A stretch of DNA of 24,692 nt from Intrasporangium_A sp039812505 (GTDB lineage Bacteria > Actinomycetota > Actinomycetes > Actinomycetales > Dermatophilaceae). The notes under the pieces were generated by a model. The model did no database searches, was not told where the DNA came from, and was given only the letters and a program-made list of their open reading frames with translations. The stretch spans positions 1 to 24,692 of the forward strand of contig NZ_JBDIAQ010000045.1 of the NCBI RefSeq assembly GCF_039812505.1, given 5' to 3'. A program made the position numbers and the translations under genes. Within the stretch, counting starts at the first letter, position 1. Each line of letters opens with the position of its first letter. This document shows, piece by piece, positions 8,356-15,491 of this stretch.

Positions 8356-8429
8356 TTATTCATCCGCTGACTTAGTGTGATCTAGATCCGGACCTTCAGT
8401 CTATCGCTGATCCGAGTTTCACTTGGTAC
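8356..8429. promoter_or_regulatory. Divergent LysR/RraA operon control region
   Basis: The region is notably AT-richer than its surroundings. It contains the perfect palindrome GATCTAGATC (8379-8388) and a repeated CGCTGA (8365-8370 and 8405-8410), both plausible LysR contacts. For the plus-strand operon, TTCAGT (8395-8400) and TTCACT (8418-8423) are 17 bases apart and would start RNA close to the ATG at 8430. There is no Shine-Dalgarno, so the first RraA gene may be leaderless. Confidence 0.45.
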
Positions 8430-9116
8430 ATGCCTTCCAACACCGCCCTCGTCGCCCGCCTCTCCCACCTCGACTCCACCGTCGTCAGCGACGCCCTCGA
8501 CGGTCTGGGACTCTCCCCGGGAATCGGTGAGCTGCGCCCGGTCTGGGGGCGGCCGACCGTCGTCGGCACCGTGCGGACCCTTCAACTCGAGCCGGACCCC
8601 GGTGACCGCGTGGGTGCCCACTTGGGCACGGGACTGGTCGCGGCCGCCGACCCTGGCGATGTCATCGTGGTGGCCAACGATGGTCGCCTCGACGTCTCGT
8701 GCTGGGGCGGCATCCTGTCGCTGGGCAGCGTGCTGCGCGGCGTCGTCGGTGTCATCGCCGACGGCGCCTGCCGCGACATCGCCGAGGCCGAGGAGCACAC
8801 CCTCCCGGTCTTCGCGCGTGGAACGAGCCCGCGCACCGGCCGCCGGCGGGTGCGCCAGAAGAGCACCGGCGAGCCGGTGGTGGTCGCCGGCGTCGACGTC
8901 GCCGAGGGCGACCTCGTCATCGCCGACGACTCCGGTGTCGTCTTCGTGCCGCTGTCCCGGGCCGTCGAGGTGCTGGCTGTCGCTGAGGGAATCCAGACCC
9001 GCGAGGCAGCGATCGTCGCGGACATCCGGGCGGGAATCCCGATCGACGAGGCCATGCACGATGCCCGCCTGGCCGGTCAGCAGCGCTCGAACAGCGCTGA
9101 GGAGGTGACGGCATGA
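8430..9116 (+). CDS. RraA-family protein 1 (HMG-aldolase/oxaloacetate-decarboxylase fold)
   Basis: This 228-residue protein has the RraA/DlpA fold. Members of the family are class II 4-hydroxy-4-methyl-2-oxoglutarate aldolases and oxaloacetate decarboxylases; RraA itself is an RNase E inhibitor without this catalysis. The conserved core reads SDALDGLG (20-27), CWGGILSLGS (91-100) and DGACRD (111-116). The last Arg-Asp pair is the metal- and pyruvate-binding signature. The length is typical. It is the first gene of an operon and shares an ATGA overlap with the next. The probable reaction is retro-aldol or decarboxylation of a 2-oxo-dicarboxylate, but the substrate cannot be read from the sequence. 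Confidence 0.85.
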   Translation: MPSNTALVARLSHLDSTVVSDALDGLGLSPGIGELRPVWGRPTVVGTVRTLQLEPDPGDRVGAHLGTGLVAAADPGDVIVVANDGRLDVSCWGGILSLGSVLRGVVGVIADGACRDIAEAEEHTLPVFARGTSPRTGRRRVRQKSTGEPVVVAGVDVAEGDLVIADDSGVVFVPLSRAVEVLAVAEGIQTREAAIVADIRAGIPIDEAMHDARLAGQQRSNSAEEVTA

Positions 9117-9781
9117 CCACCCGCTCCGCACTGGCCGGCATCCCGACCGCGTCGATCTCAGACGCACTCGACAAGCTGGGGCTGCCCGGCTCGCTGCACG
9201 GCATCGGCCCGCTCCGCGAGGTGCAGCATGCCTGCGGCCCCGCGTACACGGCTCGGTACGAGCCGGTCGACGCCGATGGTGGCACCGTCGGCGACTTCCT
9301 CGACGAGGTGGCGCCGGGCAGCGTGATCGTCATCGACAACGACGGACGTACCGACTGCACCGTCTGGGGCGGGATCATGACGAGGCTGGCGGCACACCGG
9401 GGAATCGCCGCCACCGTGATCAACGGCGTATGCCGCGATGTTCCTTCGATCCATCGCACCGACTACCGCATCTGGAGCGTCGGCCGGTTCATGCGCACCG
9501 GCAAGGACCGCGTGCGCCTGCAGGCGGTCCGGGTGCCACTGGTCATCGACGGCGTGACCATCCGCCCCGGGGACACCGTCTGCTGCGACGAGGACGGTGT
9601 CGTCGTCGTACCGGCCGACCGCGTCAGCGAGGTCGCCGGCATCGCCGAGCACATCGAACAGGTCGAGAGCGCCATCGTCGAGACCGTCCTCGCCGGATCC
9701 ACCCTCGCCGAGGCGCGCGCCCAGCAGGGGTACCACCGGCTCCAGACCCCCACAACCGCAACCGCGGGAGAGGCATCATGA
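9113..9781 (+). CDS. RraA-family protein 2
   Basis: The second of three tandem paralogues has 222 residues. The same landmarks are present: ISDALDKLGLPG (15-26), VWGGIMTRLA (84-93) and NGVCRD (104-109). The Asp that opens this last motif in the other two copies is Asn here, while the catalytic Arg108-Asp109 pair is kept. AGGAGGTGA at the end of the preceding gene is a near-perfect Shine-Dalgarno 5 bases before the ATG, and the genes overlap by 4 bases. Tight coupling suggests that the paralogues are made together, perhaps as a hetero-oligomer or as successive enzymes. Confidence 0.85.
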   Translation: MTTRSALAGIPTASISDALDKLGLPGSLHGIGPLREVQHACGPAYTARYEPVDADGGTVGDFLDEVAPGSVIVIDNDGRTDCTVWGGIMTRLAAHRGIAATVINGVCRDVPSIHRTDYRIWSVGRFMRTGKDRVRLQAVRVPLVIDGVTIRPGDTVCCDEDGVVVVPADRVSEVAGIAEHIEQVESAIVETVLAGSTLAEARAQQGYHRLQTPTTATAGEAS

Positions 9782-10464
9782 ACACGTCCACCATCCTCGC
9801 CGTTCCCACCGTCGACACCCGGGGCCATGCCGCAGCCACCCTCTACGAGGCCGCACTGGCGACCCTCGCCGCGCTGCCGGCCGAGCACCCGCTGCGCGGT
9901 CGCCACACCGGGCTCTTCTGCGTCGATCCGCAGATCCGCGCCGCCTGGCCGGGGGCCCGGATGGCCGGCACCGCATACACCGTCCAGGGGGCGGGCGGCG
10001 ACAACCTCGCCCTGCATCGCGGCGTCTGCGCCGCTCCCGAGGGCTCGGTGCTGGTCGTCGACGTGAACGGCGCGCAGTTCGGCCATTGGGGCGAGGTGCT
10101 CGCCGTCGCTGCCCAGGCGCGTGGCATCACCGGGCTGCTCATCGACGGTGGTGTCCGCGACAGCCTCGAGCAGGCTCGGCTCCGGTTCCCGGTCTTCTCC
10201 CGCAACAACTCGGTGCGCGGCACTCGCAAGCTCTTCCGTGGCAGCCTCGGGGTCGAGGTCGAGATCGGCGGCGTCCCGGTCCGCACCGGCGACACGATCG
10301 TCGCCGACGACGACGGCGTCGTCGTGCTGCCCGCGGAGATCGCCGAGAGCGTCGTCGAGCAGGCCGACCTGAGGGTCGCGAAGGAGCAGGAGATCATGCG
10401 TCGCCTGCTCGAGGGCGAGACCACCCTCGAGGTCTACGGACTCGACGGAGACCACGATGTCTGA
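9778..10464 (+). CDS. RraA-family protein 3 (most HMG-aldolase-like)
   Basis: The third paralogue has 228 residues. It differs from copies 1 and 2 in the metal-site loop: FGHWGEVLAVAAQARG (101-116) carries GE where the others have GG. The DGGVRD motif (123-128) is canonical. The GE-x-L form followed by DGGVRD is the pattern I associate with catalytic 4-hydroxy-4-methyl-2-oxoglutarate/4-carboxy-4-hydroxy-2-oxoadipate aldolases. The start at ATG 9778 has GGGAGAGG a few bases upstream and overlaps the previous stop by 4 bases. A longer frame back to 9430 lies inside copy 2 and is a shadow. The gene is followed by the alpha/beta hydrolase in the same direction. Confidence 0.87.
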   Translation: MNTSTILAVPTVDTRGHAAATLYEAALATLAALPAEHPLRGRHTGLFCVDPQIRAAWPGARMAGTAYTVQGAGGDNLALHRGVCAAPEGSVLVVDVNGAQFGHWGEVLAVAAQARGITGLLIDGGVRDSLEQARLRFPVFSRNNSVRGTRKLFRGSLGVEVEIGGVPVRTGDTIVADDDGVVVLPAEIAESVVEQADLRVAKEQEIMRRLLEGETTLEVYGLDGDHDV

Positions 10465-10525
10465 GCCCGCCACGGTCGCCGGCAACCCAGGCATGTCAGC
10501 CACGACCACGCCAGAAGGAGAGGCC

Positions 10526-11350
10526 ATGCAGGTTGCAGGTGGCGTCCAGCGCCGGATCATCGACATCACGGTCGGCGACGTCGATGTGGCCCTCGACACG
10601 CTCGTTCGCGCGGGCCAGGAGCCGATCGTCTTCCTGCATGGCTTCGGCTCGACCAAGGAGGAGTACGTCGACCTCGTACGCTTCCCCGCACTGCACGATC
10701 GGGCCTTCGTCGCCTACGACGCACCGGGATTCGGTCGCTCGACCGCCACCGACCTCACCGCGGTCTCGATCCCCTTCCTGGTGGACGTCGCGCTCACCGT
10801 CCTCGACCGTCTCGGCATCGAGCGCTTCCACCTGGTGGGGCACTCCATGGGCGGACTGACGGCACTGATTCTGGCTGACCGGTGCCCGGAGCGGGTGCTG
10901 AGCTTCACCGACATCGAGGGCAACGTCGCTCCCGAGGACTGCTTCCTCAGCCGCCAGATCATCAGCCACGGCGGCGACTCGGGACCGGAGGAGTTCCTGG
11001 CCGCCTTCGCCGGCCGGGTGTACGCGGCCGACGAGTCCGCCAGCGCGATGTACGCATCCAACGTCGAGGCGAGGGTCGACCCGCGGGTGGTCCGCAGCGT
11101 CTTCGAGTCCATGGTCGACCTGTCCGACAACGGGGACCTGCTCGCGAGGTTCATCGCACTGCCGTTCCCGCGCATCTTCATGTACGGCGAGCAGAACGCG
11201 GCCCTGACCTACCTGCCGGCTCTCACGGCGGCGGGAGTGGAGCTGGCCGAGATCCCGTTCAGCGGGCACTGGCCGATGTACTCCAACCCCGTCGAGATGT
11301 GGCGCCGGCTCGCTGCCCTGGTCAACCGGGCGGGACGGGGCGGCCGCTGA
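10526..11350 (+). CDS. Alpha/beta hydrolase, last gene of the RraA operon
   Basis: Starting from ATG 10526 the protein has 274 residues. The oxyanion motif FLHGFGS is near 36-42. The nucleophile elbow GHSMGG has Ser107, and the C-terminal catalytic His248 lies in FSGHWPMYSNP. The acid may be the Asp of TDIEGN after strand 6 or the Glu of YGEQNA. The overall form is that of MhpC/epoxide-hydrolase-type enzymes, which cleave C-C bonds or esters in catabolic pathways. AAGGAG 5 bases before 10526 favours this start. ATG 10457 would overlap the preceding gene and add 23 poorly conserved-looking residues. No clear terminator follows. Confidence 0.87.
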   Translation: MQVAGGVQRRIIDITVGDVDVALDTLVRAGQEPIVFLHGFGSTKEEYVDLVRFPALHDRAFVAYDAPGFGRSTATDLTAVSIPFLVDVALTVLDRLGIERFHLVGHSMGGLTALILADRCPERVLSFTDIEGNVAPEDCFLSRQIISHGGDSGPEEFLAAFAGRVYAADESASAMYASNVEARVDPRVVRSVFESMVDLSDNGDLLARFIALPFPRIFMYGEQNAALTYLPALTAAGVELAEIPFSGHWPMYSNPVEMWRRLAALVNRAGRGGR

Positions 11351-11406
11351 GCTCGTGCATCTTGAGGAGTGACGCTCTGGACAACCACATCCTGGGCCGG
11401 CGTGCC

Positions 11407-11459
11407 GTGACCCGGTCCCCGCGGTCCTAGACTGGCGCGCGGCACATCGCGGTGCCAGT
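11407..11459 (+). promoter_or_regulatory. Possible serA promoter and 5'-UTR hairpin
   Basis: GTGACC (11407-11412) and TAGACT (11428-11433) could be -35 and -10, although the 15-base spacer is short. Just after the -10, ACTGGC (11431-11436) pairs with GCCAGT (11454-11459) and would fold in the first bases of the transcript. The remainder of 11351-11510 shows only the serA Shine-Dalgarno. Confidence 0.3.
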
Positions 11460-11510
11460 CGTCGGCCCGCACCCGAGCGGGGCCGGTACCTCGTCCGAAG
11501 GAAGCCTGTT

Positions 11511-13094
11511 GTGTCCAAACCCGTAGTCCTCATCGCCGAAGAGCTCTCGCCCGCAACGCTCGACGCCCTCGGCCCCGACTTCGAGGTCCGCCACTGCGAC
11601 GGAGCCAACCGCGACGAGCTGCTGCCGGCACTCGCGGACGTCGACGCCATCCTGATCCGTTCGGCCACCAAGATGGACGCCGAGGCGCTGTCCGCCGGCG
11701 CGCGGCTCAAGGTCGTCGCCCGGGCCGGCGTCGGCCTCGACAACGTCGACGTCGCCGCCGCCACCCGGGCGGGCATCATGGTCGTCAACGCGCCGACGTC
11801 CAACATCACCTCGGCCGCCGAGCTCGCGATCGGCCTGCTCCTCGCGACGGCCCGCAACATCGCCCCGGCCAGCGAGTCCCTCAAGGGCGGTGCCTGGAAA
11901 CGGAGCAAGTACTCGGGCGTCGAGCTGCTCGACAAGACCGTCGGCATCGTCGGCCTCGGGCGGATCGGGGCCCTGGTCGCCGAGCGCCTGAAGGGCTTCG
12001 GCATGCGCATCCTGGCCTACGACCCCTACGCCTCGGCTGCCAAGGCGGGCCAGATCGGCGCCCGGCTCGTGACCCTCGACGAGCTGCTCGCCGAGTCCGA
12101 CTTCATCACCATCCACCTGCCGAAGACGCCCGAGACCCTCGGCCTGATCGGCGAGGACGCCCTGTCGAAGGTCAAGCCGACCGTGCGCATCGTCAACGCG
12201 GCGCGCGGCGGGATCGTCGACGAGGCGGCCCTCGCGCGGGCCCTCGACGAGGGCCGGGTCGCGGGCGCCGGCCTCGACGTCTTCGCGACGGAGCCGTGCA
12301 CGCAGTCGCCCCTGTTCGGCCACGAGTCCGTCGTCGTCACGCCGCACCTCGGCGCCTCGACCGAGGAGGCCCAGGAGAAGGCCGGAGTCGCCGTGGCCAG
12401 GTCGGTGCGGCTGGCCCTCGGCGGCGAGCTGGTCCCCGACGCGGTCAACGTCAGCAGCGGCTTCATCGCCGAGGAGGTCCGGCCCGGCATCTCGCTCGTC
12501 GAGAAGCTCGGGCGCATCTTCACGGCCGTCGCCGGGGCGGTGCCGGCCCAGCTGGACATCGACGTGCGCGGCGAGATCACCGAGCACGACGTCAGCGTGT
12601 GGAAGCTGGTCGCCCTCAAGGGCCTGTTCACCGACGTGGTCGAGGACCCGGTGACCTACGTGAACGCCCCGATCCTCGCCGAGCAGCGCGACTGCCAGGT
12701 GCGTCTGGTCACCTCGACCGACGCCGGCGACTTCCGCAACATCACGATCCTGCGCGGCACGCTCGCCGACGGCACGACCGTCTCCGTCGCCGGCACCCTG
12801 ACCGGGCCGAAGATGGTCGAGAAGCTCGTCGGGGTGGGTGACTACGACCTCGAGGTGCCGCTGTCGGACCACATGCTCGTCTTCGAGTACCGCGACCGGC
12901 CGGGCATCGTCGGCAAGGTCGGCAAGCTGCTCGGCGACGCCGACGTGAACATCGGGGGCATGCAGGTCTCCCGCCACGGCGGCAGCGCGATCGGGGTCAT
13001 CAACGTCGACAACGTCGTACCACCACGGCTGGCCGCCGAGGTCGCCGAGGCGATCGTCGCGGCGAAGTTCGCGGTCGTCGACCTCGAGGACTGA
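11511..13094 (+). CDS. serA: D-3-phosphoglycerate dehydrogenase
   Basis: SerA oxidises 3-phosphoglycerate to 3-phosphohydroxypyruvate with NAD, the first step of serine synthesis. The 527-residue form is the long actinobacterial (type I) enzyme: substrate and NAD domains, an inserted ASB domain (about 320-450) and a C-terminal ACT domain (about 455-527, MLVFEYRDRPGIVGKVGKLL) for serine feedback. The NAD motif is GLGRIG (148-153). The catalytic residues are Arg232 in NAARGG, Glu261 in FATEP and His279 in TPHLGAST. The GTG start at 11511 follows AAGGAAG by about 6 bases. Its place beside ilvBNC and leuB is a common actinobacterial arrangement. Confidence 0.97.
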   Translation: MSKPVVLIAEELSPATLDALGPDFEVRHCDGANRDELLPALADVDAILIRSATKMDAEALSAGARLKVVARAGVGLDNVDVAAATRAGIMVVNAPTSNITSAAELAIGLLLATARNIAPASESLKGGAWKRSKYSGVELLDKTVGIVGLGRIGALVAERLKGFGMRILAYDPYASAAKAGQIGARLVTLDELLAESDFITIHLPKTPETLGLIGEDALSKVKPTVRIVNAARGGIVDEAALARALDEGRVAGAGLDVFATEPCTQSPLFGHESVVVTPHLGASTEEAQEKAGVAVARSVRLALGGELVPDAVNVSSGFIAEEVRPGISLVEKLGRIFTAVAGAVPAQLDIDVRGEITEHDVSVWKLVALKGLFTDVVEDPVTYVNAPILAEQRDCQVRLVTSTDAGDFRNITILRGTLADGTTVSVAGTLTGPKMVEKLVGVGDYDLEVPLSDHMLVFEYRDRPGIVGKVGKLLGDADVNIGGMQVSRHGGSAIGVINVDNVVPPRLAAEVAEAIVAAKFAVVDLED

Positions 13095-13106
13095 GCAGCC
13101 CGCTCC

Positions 13107-13162
13107 GTATGCCGCCGACCGCTGGGCCCGCTCCGTGCCGCGGTGCCGGCCGGGCGGCATAC
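13107..13162. terminator. Dyad between convergent serA and mgtC-like genes
   Basis: GTATGCCGCC (13107-13116) pairs perfectly with GGCGGCATAC (13153-13162). The 36-base loop is itself rich in CCG/CGG and can fold further. There is no T tract. The site between two gene ends suggests a bidirectional terminator. Confidence 0.45.
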
Positions 13163-13183
13163 CCGCGTCGGTGACCCGGGCCG

Positions 13184-13948
13184 TCAGTCCTCCGCGTGCG
13201 GGGTGGTCCGCTCGACCGCGACGATGCCGTCCACCTCGCTCAGCGCGGCATTCAACGAGGGCAGCCGGCCGCGCCCGGACAGGATCAGCACCACCGTGAC
13301 GAGCCGGCCGCCCGGATGCTGCTGCGACTCCGGTTCGTCGCGACCACGCCCGGACCCGATCTGGACCGTCGCCGTCTGGGACGTCGTGAGGTCCTCGATG
13401 GCAAACCCTCGTGAGGTGACCAGGTCGATGATCTGACGCAGCAGGCCGCGGCCGTCGACATACGTGACGCGCAGGGCGTGCAGGTCCGGGAACCGGCCGT
13501 GCACGAACAGCTGCAGCGGGCGCAGCGCGTACATGATCACGAAGTACAGCACGGTCGTGAGGGTGGCCAGGATCGGCAGCCCGGCCCCGGCGGCGGCGCC
13601 CACGGCCGCGACGAGCCAGACACTCGCGGCTGTCGTCAGGCCCCGCACGGCGTCCTGCCGCACGAAGATCAGGCCACCGCCGATGAAGCCCAGCCCGGTG
13701 ACGATCCCGGCGGCCACCCGCGACGGGTCGAGCCGGATCTGGGCGCCCAGGACGTCGGTGAACCCGTACTTGCTGACCAGCACGAACAGGGCCGAGCCCA
13801 GACCGACCAGCGTGTACGTGCGGATCCCGGCGGACTTCTGGCGGGACTCGCGCTCGATGCCGATGAGCAGGGCGAGGACGAAGGCGATCACGAGCTCGAG
13901 GACCTGGGCCCATCCCTCCCCGACCGGCTCTGCCAGGCCACTGACCAT
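13184..13948 (-). CDS. MgtC/SapB-family membrane protein
   Basis: This 254-residue protein has an N-terminal membrane part and a soluble C-terminal domain. Hydrophobic segments lie near residues 15-33, 44-60, 80-97, 103-121 and 124-143. Family landmarks are ALLIGIERESRQKSAGIRTY and GIVTGLGFIGGGLIF. The C-terminal region from about 150 (LRVTYVDGRGLLRQIIDLV) looks like the ACT-like domain of MgtC homologues. MgtC proteins act in adaptation to low magnesium and acid, partly by inhibiting the F-type ATPase; not all SapB relatives share that role. The ATG at 13948 has GGGTCGGGG upstream. The gene is not functionally linked to the amino-acid genes beside it. Confidence 0.9.
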   Translation of the reverse strand: MVSGLAEPVGEGWAQVLELVIAFVLALLIGIERESRQKSAGIRTYTLVGLGSALFVLVSKYGFTDVLGAQIRLDPSRVAAGIVTGLGFIGGGLIFVRQDAVRGLTTAASVWLVAAVGAAAGAGLPILATLTTVLYFVIMYALRPLQLFVHGRFPDLHALRVTYVDGRGLLRQIIDLVTSRGFAIEDLTTSQTATVQIGSGRGRDEPESQQHPGGRLVTVVLILSGRGRLPSLNAALSEVDGIVAVERTTPHAED

Positions 13949-13991
13949 GCCCCGACCCTAGTGCCGCTCGTCTCGGCTCGTGGGAAACCCC

Positions 13992-14019
13992 TTGCGGTCG
14001 CGTCGCGCCCGCGTAACGT
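13992..14019 (+). promoter_or_regulatory. Promoter of the leader/mini-ORF unit
   Basis: TTGCGG (13992-13997) is followed after 16 bases by TAACGT (14014-14019). Transcription would begin about 7 bases on, at 14026-14027, which is the A of the leader ATG. The mRNA would therefore be leaderless. It reads away from the divergent mgtC-like gene. Confidence 0.6.
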
Positions 14020-14026
14020 GGAGAAC

Positions 14027-14077
14027 ATGACGCGGCGTCGGGTACTCATCCTTATCAGCCGCGGCGAGTCCAGGTAA
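14027..14077 (+). CDS. Leader peptide rich in branched-chain residues
   Basis: The 16-codon ORF encodes MTRRRVLILISRGESR and ends in TAA. Five consecutive residues (Val-Leu-Ile-Leu-Ile) are branched-chain amino acids, the signature of an attenuation peptide in a window full of ilv/leu genes. The ATG coincides with the predicted transcription start. Some weak GGAG pairing lies only 3 bases upstream. Stable hairpins start at the base after the stop codon. The regulated target may be the mini-ORF at 14194, leuB, or both. I know of no described family for it. Confidence 0.6.
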   Translation: MTRRRVLILISRGESR

Positions 14078-14122
14078 GTCAGCGACCTCGCCGCGGAGAT
14101 CCCGCGCATCCCCGACGCTGAC
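14078..14122 (+). promoter_or_regulatory. Nested stem-loop directly after the leader stop
   Basis: GTCAGCG (14078-14084) pairs perfectly with CGCTGAC (14116-14122). Inside it, CGCGG (14092-14096) pairs with CCGCG (14102-14106). The outer stem begins at the base after the leader TAA, so a ribosome at the stop codon, or stalled just before it, would change the fold. No T-box signature was seen. Confidence 0.5.
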
Positions 14123-14193
14123 CGGCTCGCCCACCCGGGCTCGAGCCGTAACGGACCCGAACAGTCATCATTTCTCGAGAAGGACAGATCATC

Positions 14194-14274
14194 ATGAGCG
14201 AAGAAGCCGAAGCCGCCCGCCGCGCGCTGCAGGAGTCGATGGACCTGCGTGACCAGGGGCACACGGACGACTGA
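14194..14274 (+). CDS. 26-residue acidic mini-protein
   Basis: An ATG at 14194 with the good Shine-Dalgarno AGAAGGA (14178-14184, 9 bases spacing) opens a 26-codon ORF ending in TGA at 14274. The product starts MSEEAEAARRALQESMDL and ends GHTDD. It is acidic, has no Cys or aromatic residue, and could form one amphipathic helix. It is followed 16 bases later by a hairpin terminator, so the leader peptide, fold and mini-ORF make a self-contained unit. The 14078-14193 stretch before it is the leader's untranslated spacer. I do not recognise the peptide; it could be a genuine small protein or a second regulatory ORF of leuB. Confidence 0.5.
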   Translation: MSEEAEAARRALQESMDLRDQGHTDD

Positions 14275-14290
14275 GCAAGGGACACACGAG

Positions 14291-14317
14291 AGGCTCGGCC
14301 GAGTTGGCCGGGCCTTT
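14291..14317 (+). terminator. Intrinsic terminator or attenuator before leuB
   Basis: GGCTCGGCC (14292-14300) pairs with GGCCGGGCC (14306-14314), nine pairs with one G-U, around the loop GAGTT. TTT follows. The T tract is short. The leuB ATG lies 65 bases downstream. Confidence 0.6.
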
Positions 14318-14344
14318 CGTCATGTTCGTCGAGTGAGATGACAG

Positions 14345-14372
14345 TTCCACATCACAAGACGAGCCCTAGGCT
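14345..14372 (+). promoter_or_regulatory. leuB: Possible leuB promoter
   Basis: TTCCAC (14345-14350) and TAGGCT (14367-14372), separated by 16 bases, would place the RNA start at or very near the leuB ATG at 14379. No Shine-Dalgarno is present, which fits a leaderless leuB mRNA. Confidence 0.35.
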
Positions 14373-14378
14373 GTGCGC

Positions 14379-15443
14379 ATGGCAGACGCAGCCCGTACCG
14401 ACCCGCTCTCCCTCGCCGTCGTCGGCGGTGACGGCATCGGGCCCGAGGTGGTCGCCGAGGGCCTGAAGGTGCTCGACGCGCTGGCCGGGTCGGGTGGCCC
14501 GAAGGTCAGCACGACCGACTACGACCTGGGCGCGGCGCGCTGGCACCGCACCGGCGAGACCCTGCCGGTCGGGGTGGTGGACGAGCTGCGCGGTCACGAC
14601 GCGATCCTGCTCGGTGCCATCGGCGACCCGAGCGTGCCGTCGGGCGTCCTCGAGCGGGGGATCCTGCTGCCGCTGCGCTTCACGCTCGACCACTACGTCA
14701 ACCTGCGCCCCGCCCGGCTCTACCCCGGCGTGGCGAGCCCGCTCGCCGTCGAGCGCGTCGCGCCGGGCGGCATCGACTTCGTGGTCGTCCGGGAGGGCAC
14801 CGAGGGCCCCTACGTCGGCAACGGCGGCGCCCTTCGGGTCGACACCCCTGCCGAGGTCGCGACCGAGGTCAGCGTCAACACGCGGTATGGCGTCGAGCGG
14901 GTCGTGCGCGACGCGTTCGCCCGCGCACAGAGCCGGCCGCGCCGGCACCTGACCCTGGTGCACAAGCACAACGTGCTGACCTACGCGGGGCACCTCTGGC
15001 GGCGCACGGTCGAGCAGGTCGGTGTCGAGTTCCCCGAGGTGCAGACCGCCTACCTGCACGTCGACGCGGCGACGATCTTCCTCGCGACCGACCCGGGTCG
15101 CTTCGACGTCATCGTCACCGACAACCTCTTCGGCGACATCATCACCGACCTGGCCGCGGCCGTCACCGGCGGCATCGGGCTGGCCGCATCGGGCAACATC
15201 AACCCGGCGCGCACGAGCCCGAGCATGTTCGAACCGGTCCACGGCTCGGCCCCGGACATCGCCGGCCAGGGCAAGGCCGACCCGACCGCCGCGATCCTCT
15301 CGGCCGCGATGCTGCTGGCCCATGTCGGGCACGAGGTCGCCGCGACCCGCATCGAGGCGGCCGTCGCGGCGGACCTGGCCGAGCGCGGCGACGCCGCCCG
15401 CACGACGAGCCAGATCGGCGACGCCATCGCGGCGCGGCTCTGA
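14379..15443 (+). CDS. leuB: 3-isopropylmalate dehydrogenase
   Basis: LeuB oxidises and decarboxylates 3-isopropylmalate to 2-oxoisocaproate with NAD, the third step of leucine synthesis. The 354-residue protein has the N-terminal GGDGIGPEV (about 16-24), the substrate segment LRPARLYPG, VVREGTEGPYVGNGG, the Mg-binding DIITDLAAAVTGGIGLAASGN region (given here as TDLAAAVTGGIGLAASGN) and FEPVHGSAPDIAG. The ATG at 14379 is preferred; GTG 14373 in the same frame would add two residues. No Shine-Dalgarno is visible. LeuA, LeuC and LeuD are not in the window, which is normal in actinobacteria, where leuB sits apart from leuA and leuCD. Confidence 0.96.
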   Translation: MADAARTDPLSLAVVGGDGIGPEVVAEGLKVLDALAGSGGPKVSTTDYDLGAARWHRTGETLPVGVVDELRGHDAILLGAIGDPSVPSGVLERGILLPLRFTLDHYVNLRPARLYPGVASPLAVERVAPGGIDFVVVREGTEGPYVGNGGALRVDTPAEVATEVSVNTRYGVERVVRDAFARAQSRPRRHLTLVHKHNVLTYAGHLWRRTVEQVGVEFPEVQTAYLHVDAATIFLATDPGRFDVIVTDNLFGDIITDLAAAVTGGIGLAASGNINPARTSPSMFEPVHGSAPDIAGQGKADPTAAILSAAMLLAHVGHEVAATRIEAAVAADLAERGDAARTTSQIGDAIAARL

Positions 15444-15485
15444 CCCGTCGCCGGGCGGCGCTGTCGGACACCTCGGCGGGACGGG
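15444..15485. terminator. Weak dyad between convergent leuB and permease genes
   Basis: CCCGTC (15444-15449) pairs with GACGGG (15480-15485), and a short inner CCG/CGG pair may extend it. It fills the 48-base gap between the two stop codons. It is a plausible shared terminator but has no T tract. Confidence 0.3.
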
Positions 15486-15491
15486 GCGGTC

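Noticed and set aside
11427..13913. Very long minus-strand ORF of 828 codons opposite serA
   Set aside because: GC-rich third positions of serA leave the opposite frame open. The product has a Asp/Gly/Arg/Val-rich composition and no domain, and it overlaps two real genes.
14078..14193. T-box riboswitch before leuB
   Set aside because: No T-box consensus or specifier-loop arrangement could be found. The peptide-leader explanation fits better.
14078..14197. Read-through extension of the leader peptide past its TAA
   Set aside because: The frame does stay open for 39 codons and ends in an ATGA overlap with the mini-ORF, but the composition is not convincing and nothing shows TAA suppression.
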